Part shown: piece by piece, positions 42,158-50,348 of the stretch
How positions within the stretch are numbered: position 1 is the stretch's first letter
Layout of the letters: each line of letters begins with the position of its first letter
From: Actimicrobium sp047621345
Lineage (GTDB): Bacteria > Pseudomonadota > Gammaproteobacteria > Burkholderiales > Burkholderiaceae_D
Reading direction: 5' to 3'
NCBI GenBank assembly: GCA_047621345.1
Contig: JBLHLW010000008.1
Location: forward strand, 19,892-83,891
Length of the DNA: 64,000 bases
Position numbers and translations under genes: made by a program
Notes under the pieces: generated by a model
The model's input: only the letters and a program-made list of their open reading frames with translations
Told to the model about the DNA's origin: nothing
Databases searched by the model: none

Positions 42158-43216
42158 TCAGTCGGTTGCCTCGCCCAGCAGGGCGGTGACGAATTCGTCG
42201 GCGTTGAAAGGTTGCAGGTCTTCTATTTGCTCGCCGACACCAATGAAGTACACCGGTATCGGTCGAGTCCGGGCAATTGCTGCCAGTACGCCACCTTTGG
42301 CAGTGCCGTCGAGTTTGGTGACGACCAACCCGGTCAATCCAAGTGCGTCGTCAAACGCTTTGACTTGCATCAGTGCGTTTTGACCGGTATTGCCGTCGAT
42401 GACCAGCAGGATTTCATGCGGGGCGCTCGGCATGGCCTTGGCGATCACACGCTTGATTTTTTTGAGCTCTTCCATCAAGTGCAACTGGGTAGGCAGTCGT
42501 CCGGCGGTATCGATCATGACGACATTGGTCTTTTTCGCCTGCGCCGAGTGCACCGCATCGAATGCCACTGCCGCTGGGTCACCGGACTCCTGGGCGATTA
42601 CCGCCACATTGTTGCGCTGGCCCCAGATCGTCAGTTGTTCGCGTGCCGCAGCACGGAACGTGTCACCGGCAGCCAGTAACACGGACTGGTTATTGGCTTG
42701 CAAGTGTTTTGCCAGTTTGCCGATGGTAGTAGTCTTGCCGGCGCCATTGACACCGGTAATCATCATGACCATGGGTTGATGGCGTCCTAGTTCAAGTGGT
42801 TTCTGTAGCGGGTCAAGCAAGCCGATCAGCAGTTTGCGCAGTGCCGATTTGACCTGTGCTGCTTCAGTCAATTTTCCGTCCTTGACGCGGCGCTTCAGTT
42901 CGGCCAGCAGGAAGTGTGTCGCATCGACACCTGCATCGGCCATCAGGAGAGCGGCCTCTAGTTCTTCGTACAGGTCGTCATCAATGCGTGCGCCAACGAA
43001 CAAGGTGGTGAGATTGGTCGATGTTTTCGACAAGCCTGATTTCAGCCGGGCAAGCCACGAGCGCTTGACCTCGGTTGATGGCGCAGGAGGAGTCTGTGTT
43101 TCTACCGATGAGTCTGGAGCAACAATGTCCGTGACGGGCTCACGCGATACGATCTCCGTAGCAGCGGGTGCCAGCTCAGGTTCGATCTTTGGTTTTTTTT
43201 TGAAGAAGCTGAACAT
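42158..43216 (-). CDS. ftsY: Signal recognition particle receptor FtsY
   Basis: A 352-residue SRP GTPase that docks ribosome-SRP complexes at the membrane. An acidic/basic A domain (residues ~1-75) precedes the N domain ('LARLKSGLSKTSTNL') and the G domain with GVNGAGKTTTIGKLA, 'DTAGRLPTQ' and 'TKLDGTAKGG'. ATG 43216 gives the typical MFSFFKKK start but has no clear ribosome-binding site. Divergent from rsmD. Confidence 0.96.
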   Translation of the reverse strand: MFSFFKKKPKIEPELAPAATEIVSREPVTDIVAPDSSVETQTPPAPSTEVKRSWLARLKSGLSKTSTNLTTLFVGARIDDDLYEELEAALLMADAGVDATHFLLAELKRRVKDGKLTEAAQVKSALRKLLIGLLDPLQKPLELGRHQPMVMMITGVNGAGKTTTIGKLAKHLQANNQSVLLAAGDTFRAAAREQLTIWGQRNNVAVIAQESGDPAAVAFDAVHSAQAKKTNVVMIDTAGRLPTQLHLMEELKKIKRVIAKAMPSAPHEILLVIDGNTGQNALMQVKAFDDALGLTGLVVTKLDGTAKGGVLAAIARTRPIPVYFIGVGEQIEDLQPFNADEFVTALLGEATD

Positions 43217-43397
43217 CGGAATGTAGGTGGAGGCTTCGCAGAACGGCTGCGCACGTAAAACTAGGTAAGTTGGCATTCTAGCAGAGCGTGGCTTCACCAA
43301 TTCTCTATGGTTGTAGCTGCATCGATGAAATTACACCGTTAAAGTGGCTATACTCCGACTCCAATTGCAACTGTCGTGTCGGAATTTAACCGACGGG

Positions 43398-44087
43398 ATG
43401 ACCACTTACTCTCTACCCACGTTCATGTCCAAACAGCCCAGCCAGAAACCAGCACCCAAACCGCGTCCGCGCCCAGCGCTGACCCATCAGGTCCGTATTA
43501 TTGGCGGTGACTGGAAGCGGACACCGTTGCCGGTGATCGAGGTTGCCGGTTTGCGGCCGACCCCGGATCGAGTGCGCGAAACGGTATTCAACTGGCTCAC
43601 GCACCTGCTTGACGGACAATGGTCTGGCACTTCCTGCCTCGACCTGTTTGCCGGTACCGGTGCGCTGGGGCTGGAGGCTGCTAGTCGTGGCGCTGCACGG
43701 GTGATGCTGGTCGAAGAAAGTCAGGCCGTAGTGCGCCAGCTTGAAATGACGCGGGACAAGTTGCAGGCCAGCCAGGTCAGCATTCTGCGCGGCGATGCCC
43801 GCACTGTTGCACAAGGATTGCAAAGACGTCTCACTGGACCGGCGGATCGCTATCACCTGATTTTCCTGGACCCGCCGTTTCATGCCAACTTATTGCCGGT
43901 GATGTTGCCACTCTGCGCTGACTTACTTGCTGACGGCGGCTACTTATATGCAGAAACCGAAAAGCTGATCGACGGTGCGGTATTGCCCGAATGGTTGCGC
44001 GGCTGGGAAGTGGTACGCGCTGATCACGCCGGGCTGGTGTTCTTCCATTTGTTGCAACGCCAGAATTCGCACGTAATTGAGGCATAA
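43398..44087 (+). CDS. rsmD: 16S rRNA (guanine(966)-N2)-methyltransferase RsmD
   Basis: About 229 residues with 'VRIIGGDWKRTPLPV', 'LRPTPDRVRETVFNWL', the SAM site 'CLDLFAGTGALGLEAASRGA' and the catalytic 'FLDPPF' motif. Starts at ATG 43398 and ATG 43425 are both possible; ribosome-binding sites are weak. It is followed 37 bases later by coaD, as in many proteobacteria. Confidence 0.93.
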   Translation: MTTYSLPTFMSKQPSQKPAPKPRPRPALTHQVRIIGGDWKRTPLPVIEVAGLRPTPDRVRETVFNWLTHLLDGQWSGTSCLDLFAGTGALGLEAASRGAARVMLVEESQAVVRQLEMTRDKLQASQVSILRGDARTVAQGLQRRLTGPADRYHLIFLDPPFHANLLPVMLPLCADLLADGGYLYAETEKLIDGAVLPEWLRGWEVVRADHAGLVFFHLLQRQNSHVIEA

Positions 44088-44124
44088 TGCGTGTTCCAAA
44101 CTAGTGACACTCCAGGGAGCAACG

Positions 44125-44613
44125 ATGGTCACAGCAATTTATCCAGGCACGTTCGATCCACTCACGCGAGGGCATGAAGACTTAGTGCGGCGTGCATCGG
44201 GCCTGTTCGGCACGCTTATCGTCGGCGTGGCCGACAGCAAGAACAAGAAACCCTTCTTCGATCTCGAAGAGCGACTCACCATCGCCAACGAAGTGCTCGG
44301 ACATTATCCGAACGTGGTAGTCGAAAGTTTTTCCGGCCTGCTCAAGGATTTTGTGCGCCGACATGATGCCCGCGTGATCGTGCGTGGTTTGCGTGCGGTA
44401 TCAGACTTCGAATACGAGTTTCAGATGGCCGGTATGAATCGCTACCTTCTGCCGGAAGTCGAGACGCTATTCCTGACGCCATCCGACCAATATCAATTCA
44501 TCTCTGGCACCATCGTGCGCGAAATCGCGTTGTTGGGTGGAGATGTCTCGAAGTTCGTGTTTCCTTCGGTCGAAAAATGGCTCAAGGAAAAAATAGCTGC
44601 CGGTCAGGAGTAA
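44125..44613 (+). CDS. coaD: Phosphopantetheine adenylyltransferase CoaD
   Basis: The 162-residue enzyme makes dephospho-CoA from 4'-phosphopantetheine and ATP. 'AIYPGTFDPLTRGHEDLV' has the nucleotidyltransferase TFDPxTxGH motif and 'SDQYQFISGTIVREIA' the ISST-like signature region. AGGGAGCAACG precedes ATG 44125. The ferredoxin gene follows 9 bases later. Confidence 0.97.
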   Translation: MVTAIYPGTFDPLTRGHEDLVRRASGLFGTLIVGVADSKNKKPFFDLEERLTIANEVLGHYPNVVVESFSGLLKDFVRRHDARVIVRGLRAVSDFEYEFQMAGMNRYLLPEVETLFLTPSDQYQFISGTIVREIALLGGDVSKFVFPSVEKWLKEKIAAGQE

Positions 44614-44622
44614 CGCAAAGCC

Positions 44623-44883
44623 ATGGCACTACTGATCACTGATGAATGCATCAATTGCGACGTGTGCGAACCGGAGTGCCCAAATGACGCGATTTTTCTT
44701 GGGCCGGAGATTTACCAGATCGATCCCGGCAAATGCACCGAATGCGTGGGTCATTTTAATGAGCCACAGTGCCAGCAAGTTTGCCCGGTCAGCTGTATTC
44801 CGTTCGACCCGGCCTGGCGCGAGAGCAAGGACGAACTGCTGCTCAAGTTCGACCGCCTGCAGCGTAAGAAAAACGCGGTCTAG
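44623..44883 (+). CDS. 2[4Fe-4S] ferredoxin, YfhL type
   Basis: An 86-residue ferredoxin with two cluster motifs: CINCDVCEPECP and, with an insertion, 'CTECVGHFNEPQCQQVCPV'. The insertion between the second and third cysteine of the second cluster and the C-terminal helix are typical of the Chromatium vinosum/YfhL group of low-potential ferredoxins. The redox partner is unknown. It is part of the rsmD-coaD unit. Confidence 0.92.
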   Translation: MALLITDECINCDVCEPECPNDAIFLGPEIYQIDPGKCTECVGHFNEPQCQQVCPVSCIPFDPAWRESKDELLLKFDRLQRKKNAV

Positions 44884-44892
44884 TCGTGCGCC

Positions 44893-45987
44893 CTACGGGG
44901 TGCCAAGCACCTGATTCCGGCCATTTTTCTTGGCGCGATAGAGCGCATCATCGGCTCTGGATACCACCTGCTGTGCTGTTTTTTCTATCGGTTGATCGTG
45001 ATCTGCGGTGCACAGTTCGGTCACACCTATCGATACTGTGGTTGTCAGCGCGGTACCATCAGAGAGCATGATTGGCTGGTTAGCGATGCTGGCCCGTATG
45101 CGCTCGGCGACTACCAGCGCATGGGACAGTCCGGCATCGATCAGCAAAACGACAAATTCCTCTCCCCCAAACCGTCCTAGTGCGTCGCTGAGTCTCAACT
45201 CCGCCTTGATTCGCAAGGCAACTTGCTGCAGTACTTCATCGCCGCCCTGATGTCCCGCACTGTCATTGATTTTTTTGAAATGATCGATGTCGATATACAT
45301 GCACGACAAGGGGCATTCCTGACGGCGGGTGCGGCCAATTTCTTCTTGCAAGCGACGTTCCAGATAGCGGCGGTTATTTACGCCGGTCAACGAGTCGGTC
45401 AGGCCAATGCGTTTGAGGCGCTCATTGTTGATGACGTTTTCAAGGCAGATCGCGATGATGCAGCCGAGGTGTTCAATAAAGTCGCTTGCCATGCCGCTGG
45501 CAAAGCGTCCGTCGTGCAAGCTGCCCAGACTCAGGCAGCCGATCAGACGCCCTTGGCGCAGTAGCGGCACCACTGCGACGCTGGCTGGTGTCAGGACTTG
45601 CTTCGGGAAAATCACGCCATGTCGCGCCGAGCTGAAGTGACCAAGCACAGGGTGCGTCATTTTTGCCAGCGTCAGCCCGAGTTCGGCTTCGCGATCAATG
45701 AACAGCAGGTTTGGAAATTCTGTCTGGTCCAGCGCCAGGTCGACCATGATGCGACGGATATCGTATTCGGTATCGATCAGGCACAAAGTCACTACATCGA
45801 GTTGGGAGGACTCCGAGAGTGTGTCGAAGATGCTTTCAATGAGTTCGCGCAGGCTGTTGGCAGCGATAAATTTCAGATCGAATGCCTGGTGTCGACGCAT
45901 GATTTGCTGATTGCGCTGGGCCTGCTCCAGCAGCAGCACGAGGCTGTCACGCAATTGAATATTCTCAGTGACCAGCTTATTCGTCAT
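44893..45987 (-). CDS. Diguanylate cyclase with N-terminal GAF/DUF484-like sensor
   Basis: 364 residues. A short coiled N-terminus and a DUF484/GAF-like domain (~residues 30-190, with 'VAVVPLLRQGRLIGCLSLGS') are joined to a GGDEF domain. The active site GGEEF is intact and is preceded by an RxxD inhibitory site (RLSD) with the spacing seen in PleD, so the enzyme should make c-di-GMP and be product-inhibited. No membrane segments, so it is cytoplasmic. The signal is unknown. It converges on the ferredoxin gene. Confidence 0.88.
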   Translation of the reverse strand: MTNKLVTENIQLRDSLVLLLEQAQRNQQIMRRHQAFDLKFIAANSLRELIESIFDTLSESSQLDVVTLCLIDTEYDIRRIMVDLALDQTEFPNLLFIDREAELGLTLAKMTHPVLGHFSSARHGVIFPKQVLTPASVAVVPLLRQGRLIGCLSLGSLHDGRFASGMASDFIEHLGCIIAICLENVINNERLKRIGLTDSLTGVNNRRYLERRLQEEIGRTRRQECPLSCMYIDIDHFKKINDSAGHQGGDEVLQQVALRIKAELRLSDALGRFGGEEFVVLLIDAGLSHALVVAERIRASIANQPIMLSDGTALTTTVSIGVTELCTADHDQPIEKTAQQVVSRADDALYRAKKNGRNQVLGTP

Positions 45988-46356
45988 TCGGGCAGTTTCC
46001 GATCATGCAAAAAAGGGGGGGTAGTCCAACCAATAATGCCTTTATGTTATCAGGCAATGGGTACTATTCGGTAGGCAACCATTGAGGATTCTAAATTGCA
46101 ACTCGCGGTAATGGCATTGGCGTGGCAATTCGCTCATATCTAGCGACTACCTGACTGCCGAACAACAGGAGCGTGGCGGTGATGTCGAGATCCCTCAGCA
46201 GCAAGCCTTGATGAGCACGCCTACCTGCACCGTTCGCCACGCCTCGCAGCTAGGGTACAAAGTCCGTCAGCGCTCTTTCAATGATGATGGCGGTATGCTA
46301 CGAGCAGACTGAGGAGGCGATCGCACGGGCCGACGAATTTTTCTGGCATCCCCGGG
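45988..46356. other. Intergenic region with possible gene remnants
   Basis: About 370 bases without a supported gene. On the plus strand a ~66-codon open frame runs from about 46114 to a TGA at about 46312, without a ribosome-binding site. A shifted frame just after it reads CYEQTEEAIARADEFFWHP (about 46290-46350). On the minus strand a ~49-codon frame from about 46237 to 46094 reads 'GLLLRDLDITATLLLFGSQ'. None is recognised. They may be decayed gene fragments or chance. Confidence 0.3.
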
Positions 46357-46384
46357 TAAAAAAAATCCCGCACGACGGCGGGAT
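46357..46384 (-). terminator. Intrinsic terminator after ychF
   Basis: On the minus strand ATCCCGC-CGTCGT-GCGGGAT (46365-46384) is followed by an eight-base T-run. It sits 26 bases after the ychF stop. Confidence 0.9.
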
Positions 46385-46410
46385 CTCTGGATGTTGATAT
46401 AAGAACCAGG

Positions 46411-47502
46411 TTAGACGTTGAACAGGAAGTTCAGCACGTCGCCGTCCTTGACGACGTATTCCTTGCCCTCCGCGCGCATTTTGCCTGCATCTTTTGCACC
46501 AGCCTCGCCTTTGAATGCGATGAAGTCGTCGTAGGCAATGGTCTGCGCACGAATGAAGCCGCGTTCGAAGTCAGTATGAATGACGCCCGCAGCCTGAGGT
46601 GCCGTGTCGCCAACGTGGATGGTCCAGGCACGCACTTCCTTGACGCCCGCAGTGAAGTAGGTCTGCAGTCCAAGCAAGGTGTAGGCCGAGCGAATCAGAC
46701 GATCCAGACCTGGCTCGGTCATGCCCATGTCGGCCAGGAATTCGGTCTTGTCGGCATCTTCGAGATCCGAGATTTCGGATTCGATGGCTGCGCAAATGGC
46801 GACCACTGGCGCGTTTTGCTTTTTTGCATATTCGGTCAACTGATCGAGCAGCGGATTATTCGTGAAGCCGGTATCGGAGACATTGCCGACATACATCGCC
46901 GGTTTGGCAGTAATCAGGCACAGCGGCTTGATGAGCGCCATTTCTTCGGCATCCAGGCCCATCGCTCGCACGGGCAGCGCCAAATCGAGTTGCGGCATGA
47001 TGCGTTCGAGAATCGTCACCAGCTTAGCGGCATCCTTGTCGCCAGAACGGGCTTTCTTGCTCTCGCGATGAATGGCTTTTTCTACTGCAGCCATGTCGGC
47101 CAGTGCCAACTCGGTCTGGATAACTTCGATGTCGTCGAGTGGATTGATGCGACCGGCGACGTGAATGACGTTGTCGTCTTCAAAGCAGCGCACCACATTG
47201 ACGATGGCGTCGGTTTCGCGGATGTGTGCAAGGAACTGATTGCCCAGCCCTTCGCCTTTGGAGGCCCCGGCAACTAGTCCTGCGATGTCGACGAACTCAA
47301 CCGTCGTGGGAACCGCACGTTGTGGCTTGACGATCTCTGACAGGGCATCCATGCGCGGATCCGGCACTTCAACCATGCCGACGTTGGGTTCGATCGTGCA
47401 GAAGGGATAATTTTCAGCCGGGATGCCGGCCTTGGTCAGCGCATTGAAGAGGGTGGATTTGCCGACGTTCGGGAGGCCGACGATGCCGCATTTGAGGCTC
47501 AT
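46411..47502 (-). CDS. ychF: Redox- and ribosome-associated ATPase YchF (OLA1 family)
   Basis: A 363-residue Obg-related P-loop protein that prefers ATP and binds ribosomes and 70S particles. It has 'GIVGLPNVGKSTLFNALTKAG', 'DIAGLVAGASKGEGLGNQFL' and a C-terminal TGS domain ('QTYFTAGVKEVRAWTIHVG', 'ERGFIRAQTIAYDDF'). Length is typical. It follows pth on the same strand by ~130 bases. Confidence 0.97.
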   Translation of the reverse strand: MSLKCGIVGLPNVGKSTLFNALTKAGIPAENYPFCTIEPNVGMVEVPDPRMDALSEIVKPQRAVPTTVEFVDIAGLVAGASKGEGLGNQFLAHIRETDAIVNVVRCFEDDNVIHVAGRINPLDDIEVIQTELALADMAAVEKAIHRESKKARSGDKDAAKLVTILERIMPQLDLALPVRAMGLDAEEMALIKPLCLITAKPAMYVGNVSDTGFTNNPLLDQLTEYAKKQNAPVVAICAAIESEISDLEDADKTEFLADMGMTEPGLDRLIRSAYTLLGLQTYFTAGVKEVRAWTIHVGDTAPQAAGVIHTDFERGFIRAQTIAYDDFIAFKGEAGAKDAGKMRAEGKEYVVKDGDVLNFLFNV

Positions 47503-47631
47503 GATGTGTGCTTTGCTGGAAATGAAATTTAAGGCGCTATTTTACCGTAGCGACGGGGTAGGGCCGTGCAAATGCACCGCATTGCCGAAACCAAGTGCTT
47601 GGCGGGGAAAAGACAGCAAATGCTTCGCTCG

Positions 47632-48219
47632 TCACTTGGCGGTGTGCAACAGCATCGTGGCGGCATCGAACTTGCCGTCGCACAGCATCGGAACGATGTC
47701 GATGCTCTTTGCTATTGCCTCGTCAAGCAGCGGTTGTTCTTCTTTGCGCGGGCGGTGCAGCACGTAATCAGCCACAGGTTGTTGCGAACCTTGCGTGCGC
47801 GGATGGCCGATGCCAATGCGAAGGCGCCAATAATCTTGTGATCCAAGCGCTGCCGTGATGTCCTTGAGGCCATTGTGCCCTCCGGATGAACCCCCTTTTT
47901 TCAGTCGGGCGGTGCCCGGCAGCAAGTCGAGTTCGTCATGGACCACCAGGACTTCATCAATGCCAATTTTATAAAATCTGGCGAGTGCGCCGACGGACTG
48001 GCCGGAGCGGTTCATGAAGGTTTGCGGTTCGAGCAGCCAGACTTCCTGATTATTGATGCTGGCTTTGGCCACGAATGCATTAAAACGGGTTTCGCGAGCC
48101 AGCTTGCAGCGAGCGATCCCGTTGGCCAGGTTGTCGATCAGCCAGAAGCCAGCGTTGTGTCGGGTTTGTTCGTATTCCGGTCCGGGGTTGCCCAGACCGA
48201 CAATCAGTCGTATGGCCAT
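47632..48219 (-). CDS. pth: Peptidyl-tRNA hydrolase
   Basis: 195 residues. It releases peptides from peptidyl-tRNA that drops off ribosomes. 'RLIVGLGNPGPEYEQTRHNAGFWLID' contains the catalytic His and Asn10-type Asn; 'PQTFMNRSGQSVG' and 'LVVHDELDLLPGTARLKKGGSSGGHNGLK' are the other family blocks. It lies between rplY and ychF as in most betaproteobacteria. Confidence 0.97.
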   Translation of the reverse strand: MAIRLIVGLGNPGPEYEQTRHNAGFWLIDNLANGIARCKLARETRFNAFVAKASINNQEVWLLEPQTFMNRSGQSVGALARFYKIGIDEVLVVHDELDLLPGTARLKKGGSSGGHNGLKDITAALGSQDYWRLRIGIGHPRTQGSQQPVADYVLHRPRKEEQPLLDEAIAKSIDIVPMLCDGKFDAATMLLHTAK

Positions 48220-48264
48220 GATGGAATTGACTATTCAAAAATTGATTATCGCGGATCACGCATG

Positions 48265-48294
48265 AAAAAAGCCCGTCGCGAAGGACGGGCTTTT
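48265..48294 (-). terminator. Intrinsic terminator after rplY
   Basis: GCCCGTC (48271-48277) pairs with GACGGGC (48284-48290) around a six-base loop. On the minus strand it is followed by six T residues. It separates rplY from pth. Confidence 0.9.
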
Positions 48295-48330
48295 CTGTGG
48301 ACCGGCAACGGTACCCGGTCCGGACAAAAA

Positions 48331-48969
48331 TTACTTCTTGTCGCCAGGAGCATTCGCTGCTGCGGCGGCTAAAGCAGCAGCAGCATCTGCAGCTTCTTCA
48401 ACGCGACCGGCAGGAACGGATGCAGCCGCAATCGTTGGATTCTCGTCGCCACCGTGGATGACCGGAGTCACGCCGTTTGGCAATTTGATATCTGACAGAT
48501 GGATCGAGGTGTTGATCTCCAGTTCGCCGAGGTCGACGGTCAGGAATTCTGGCAGGTCGGCTGGCAGACAAGTTACTTCCAACTCGCTGACAACGTGGCT
48601 GATGATACCGGCCGACAGTTTGACAGCTGGTGACGTCTCGCCATTGATGAAGTGCAAAGGCACGTTGACGTGGATTTTTTGCGAGGCATCGACGCGCTGG
48701 AAGTCAGCGTGCAGGACAAGTTGCTTGTATGCGTGGACTTGAAAATCACGCAACAGGACTTTTTCGACTTTGCCATCGATTTCAAGGTCAAGGATGGAGG
48801 CGTGGAACGTCTCTTTTTTCAGTGCGTGGTAAAGCGCGTTGTGATCGAGGCTGATGTTCACGGGAACGCCGCTACCACCGTAGACGATACCTGGGGTCTG
48901 GCCTGCAATGCGCTGGCGGCGGCTCGCTCCGGTCCCCAGTGCTGTGCGTGCGAATGCGATAACTTTCAT
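48331..48969 (-). CDS. rplY: 50S ribosomal protein L25, CTC (general stress) form
   Basis: 212 residues: an N-terminal L25 5S-rRNA-binding domain ('VIAFARTALGTGASRRQR', 'ILDLEIDGKVEKVLLRDFQ') and a C-terminal beta domain (TL5/CTC type), with an Ala/Asp-rich tail (DAAAALAAAAANAPGDKK). GGAGCAACAC precedes ATG 48969. The leader can form a hairpin. It is flanked by terminators on both sides, so it is its own transcript or a read-through segment after prs. Confidence 0.95.
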   Translation of the reverse strand: MKVIAFARTALGTGASRRQRIAGQTPGIVYGGSGVPVNISLDHNALYHALKKETFHASILDLEIDGKVEKVLLRDFQVHAYKQLVLHADFQRVDASQKIHVNVPLHFINGETSPAVKLSAGIISHVVSELEVTCLPADLPEFLTVDLGELEINTSIHLSDIKLPNGVTPVIHGGDENPTIAAASVPAGRVEEAADAAAALAAAAANAPGDKK

Positions 48970-48986
48970 GTGTTGCTCCAAATGTT

Positions 48987-49003
48987 GCAAGGCATCGCCT
49001 TGC
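48987..49003 (-). promoter_or_regulatory. Hairpin in the rplY leader
   Basis: GCAAGGC-ATC-GCCTTGC is a perfect seven-base inverted repeat with a three-base loop, 17 bases upstream of the rplY start codon and directly downstream of the prs terminator. It could fold in the rplY mRNA leader. L25 autoregulation through such a hairpin is only a guess. Confidence 0.35.
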
Positions 49004-49005
49004 GA

Positions 49006-49031
49006 TAAAAATCCCCCGCGACCAGGGGATT
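49006..49031 (-). terminator. Intrinsic terminator after prs
   Basis: AATCCCC (49010-49016) pairs with GGGGATT (49025-49031) around an eight-base loop. On the minus strand the stem is followed by TTTATC, so the last stem T residues and the tail give a five-base T-run. It lies about 105 bases after the prs stop. Confidence 0.7.
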
Positions 49032-49135
49032 CGAAAACGGATACGACTGGCGCATCCGGGGTTTGGTGAGTCCGCTTGCAGCGACGGATTTCACCGGCCT
49101 CCGCATTACTGCAAAGGATTCAGTGTTCTAAAAAA

Positions 49136-50086
49136 TTACTCGGCAAACAGTGACATGACGGAGTCGCCACTACTGATGCGGCGGAAAGTCTCTGCCAGCA
49201 AGGCTGCGCAACTCAATTGGCGGATCTTGCTGCAGGCACGTGCTGCTTCTGACAGGGGAATGGTGTCAACGACGACCAGTTCGTCGAGCGTTGATGCATT
49301 GATGCGCTCAATGGCAGGACCAGACAGGACAGGATGCGTACAGTAGGCGATGACTTTCTTGGCGCCACGGTCTTTCAGAACTTCAGCCGCCTTGACCAGG
49401 GTGCCGGCAGTATCGACCATGTCATCCATGATCACGCAGTTACGGCCTTCGACTTCGCCGATGATGTTCATCACTTCGGAGACATTGGCTTTTGGGCGAC
49501 GCTTGTCGATGATGGCCAGATCGCAATTGAGGCGCTTGGCTAATGCCCGTGCGCGTACTACACCGCCCACGTCCGGCGAAACAACCAGCAGATCGTCGTA
49601 GTTCTTGGCAACCAGATCACTGAGCAGGATCGGCGACGCATAAATATTATCGACCGGAATATCAAAAAAGCCCTGAATCTGGTCCGCGTGCAGATCCATG
49701 ATCAGGACGCGTTCGACGCCGACTTCTTGCAACATGTTGGCGACGACCTTGGCCGAGATGGCGACGCGTGCAGAACGTGGACGGCGGTCCTGACGAGCAT
49801 AGCCAAAATACGGGATCGCCGCTGTGATGCGGCCTGCAGATGCGCGCTTGAGTGCATCGACCATCAGCATCAATTCCATCAGGCTGTCGTTGGTCGGAGC
49901 GCAAGTCGATTGCAGCACAAAGACATCCTTGCCGCGCACGTTCTCATTGATTTCGACGACGATTTCGCCATCAGAAAATTTGGAGACGACCGCTTTGCCC
50001 AGTTCGATGCCGAGGTGTTTCACAACACCAAGCGCCAGATCCGGGTTTGCGTTGCCGGTAAAAACCATTAGGTTATCGAGTGCCAT
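49136..50086 (-). CDS. prs: Ribose-phosphate pyrophosphokinase (PRPP synthetase)
   Basis: 316 residues. It makes PRPP for purine, pyrimidine, histidine, tryptophan and NAD synthesis. 'FSDGEIVVEINENVRGKDVFVLQS', 'YFGYARQDRRPRSARVAISAK', 'DLHADQIQGFFDIPVDN' and the PRPP loop 'CVIMDDMVDTAGTL' are all present. ATG 50086 gives the usual MALDNLMVFTGNANP start; the upstream in-frame ATG at 50152 lacks a site. Confidence 0.98.
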   Translation of the reverse strand: MALDNLMVFTGNANPDLALGVVKHLGIELGKAVVSKFSDGEIVVEINENVRGKDVFVLQSTCAPTNDSLMELMLMVDALKRASAGRITAAIPYFGYARQDRRPRSARVAISAKVVANMLQEVGVERVLIMDLHADQIQGFFDIPVDNIYASPILLSDLVAKNYDDLLVVSPDVGGVVRARALAKRLNCDLAIIDKRRPKANVSEVMNIIGEVEGRNCVIMDDMVDTAGTLVKAAEVLKDRGAKKVIAYCTHPVLSGPAIERINASTLDELVVVDTIPLSEAARACSKIRQLSCAALLAETFRRISSGDSVMSLFAE

Positions 50087-50203
50087 GGTGGAGTGTCCTG
50101 AAAAGCGGTCGTTAGAATTAAAAATGCCGCCCGGGCCCGACGTTTCAGTCATGCGTTGGCGGCTTGCATTCGTTACTTGGTAGTTCTGAAGCGATTAAAT
50201 CAA

Positions 50204-50280
50204 TGGCAGGGGAAGAAGGATTCGAACCTTCGAATGCTGGAATCAAAATCCAGTGCCTTAACCGGCTTGGCGATTCCCCT
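50204..50280 (-). tRNA. tRNA-Gln (anticodon TTG)
   Basis: Read on the minus strand, the acceptor arm AGGGGAA (5') pairs with TTCCCCT (3'), followed by an encoded GCCA end. The anticodon stem CTGGA/TCCAG closes the loop TTTTGAT, giving anticodon TTG for glutamine codons. The T arm contains GGTTCGAATCC. The position between ispE and prs is conserved in betaproteobacteria. Confidence 0.95.
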
Positions 50281-50301
50281 ACGCAACTTTGCTAATGCCG
50301 C

Positions 50302-50332
50302 TGCATTGTCGCGGTGAACCGCGTTTCATGCA
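50302..50332 (-). other. Hairpin between ispE and tRNA-Gln
   Basis: CGCGGT-GA-ACCGCG (50310-50323) is flanked by TGCAT (50302-50306) and ATGCA (50328-50332), which can extend the stem across two small bulges. It lies between ispE and the tRNA in the direction of transcription and may be a processing site or a weak terminator without T-run. Confidence 0.4.
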
Positions 50333-50348
50333 ACGTCAAAAAATTTTT

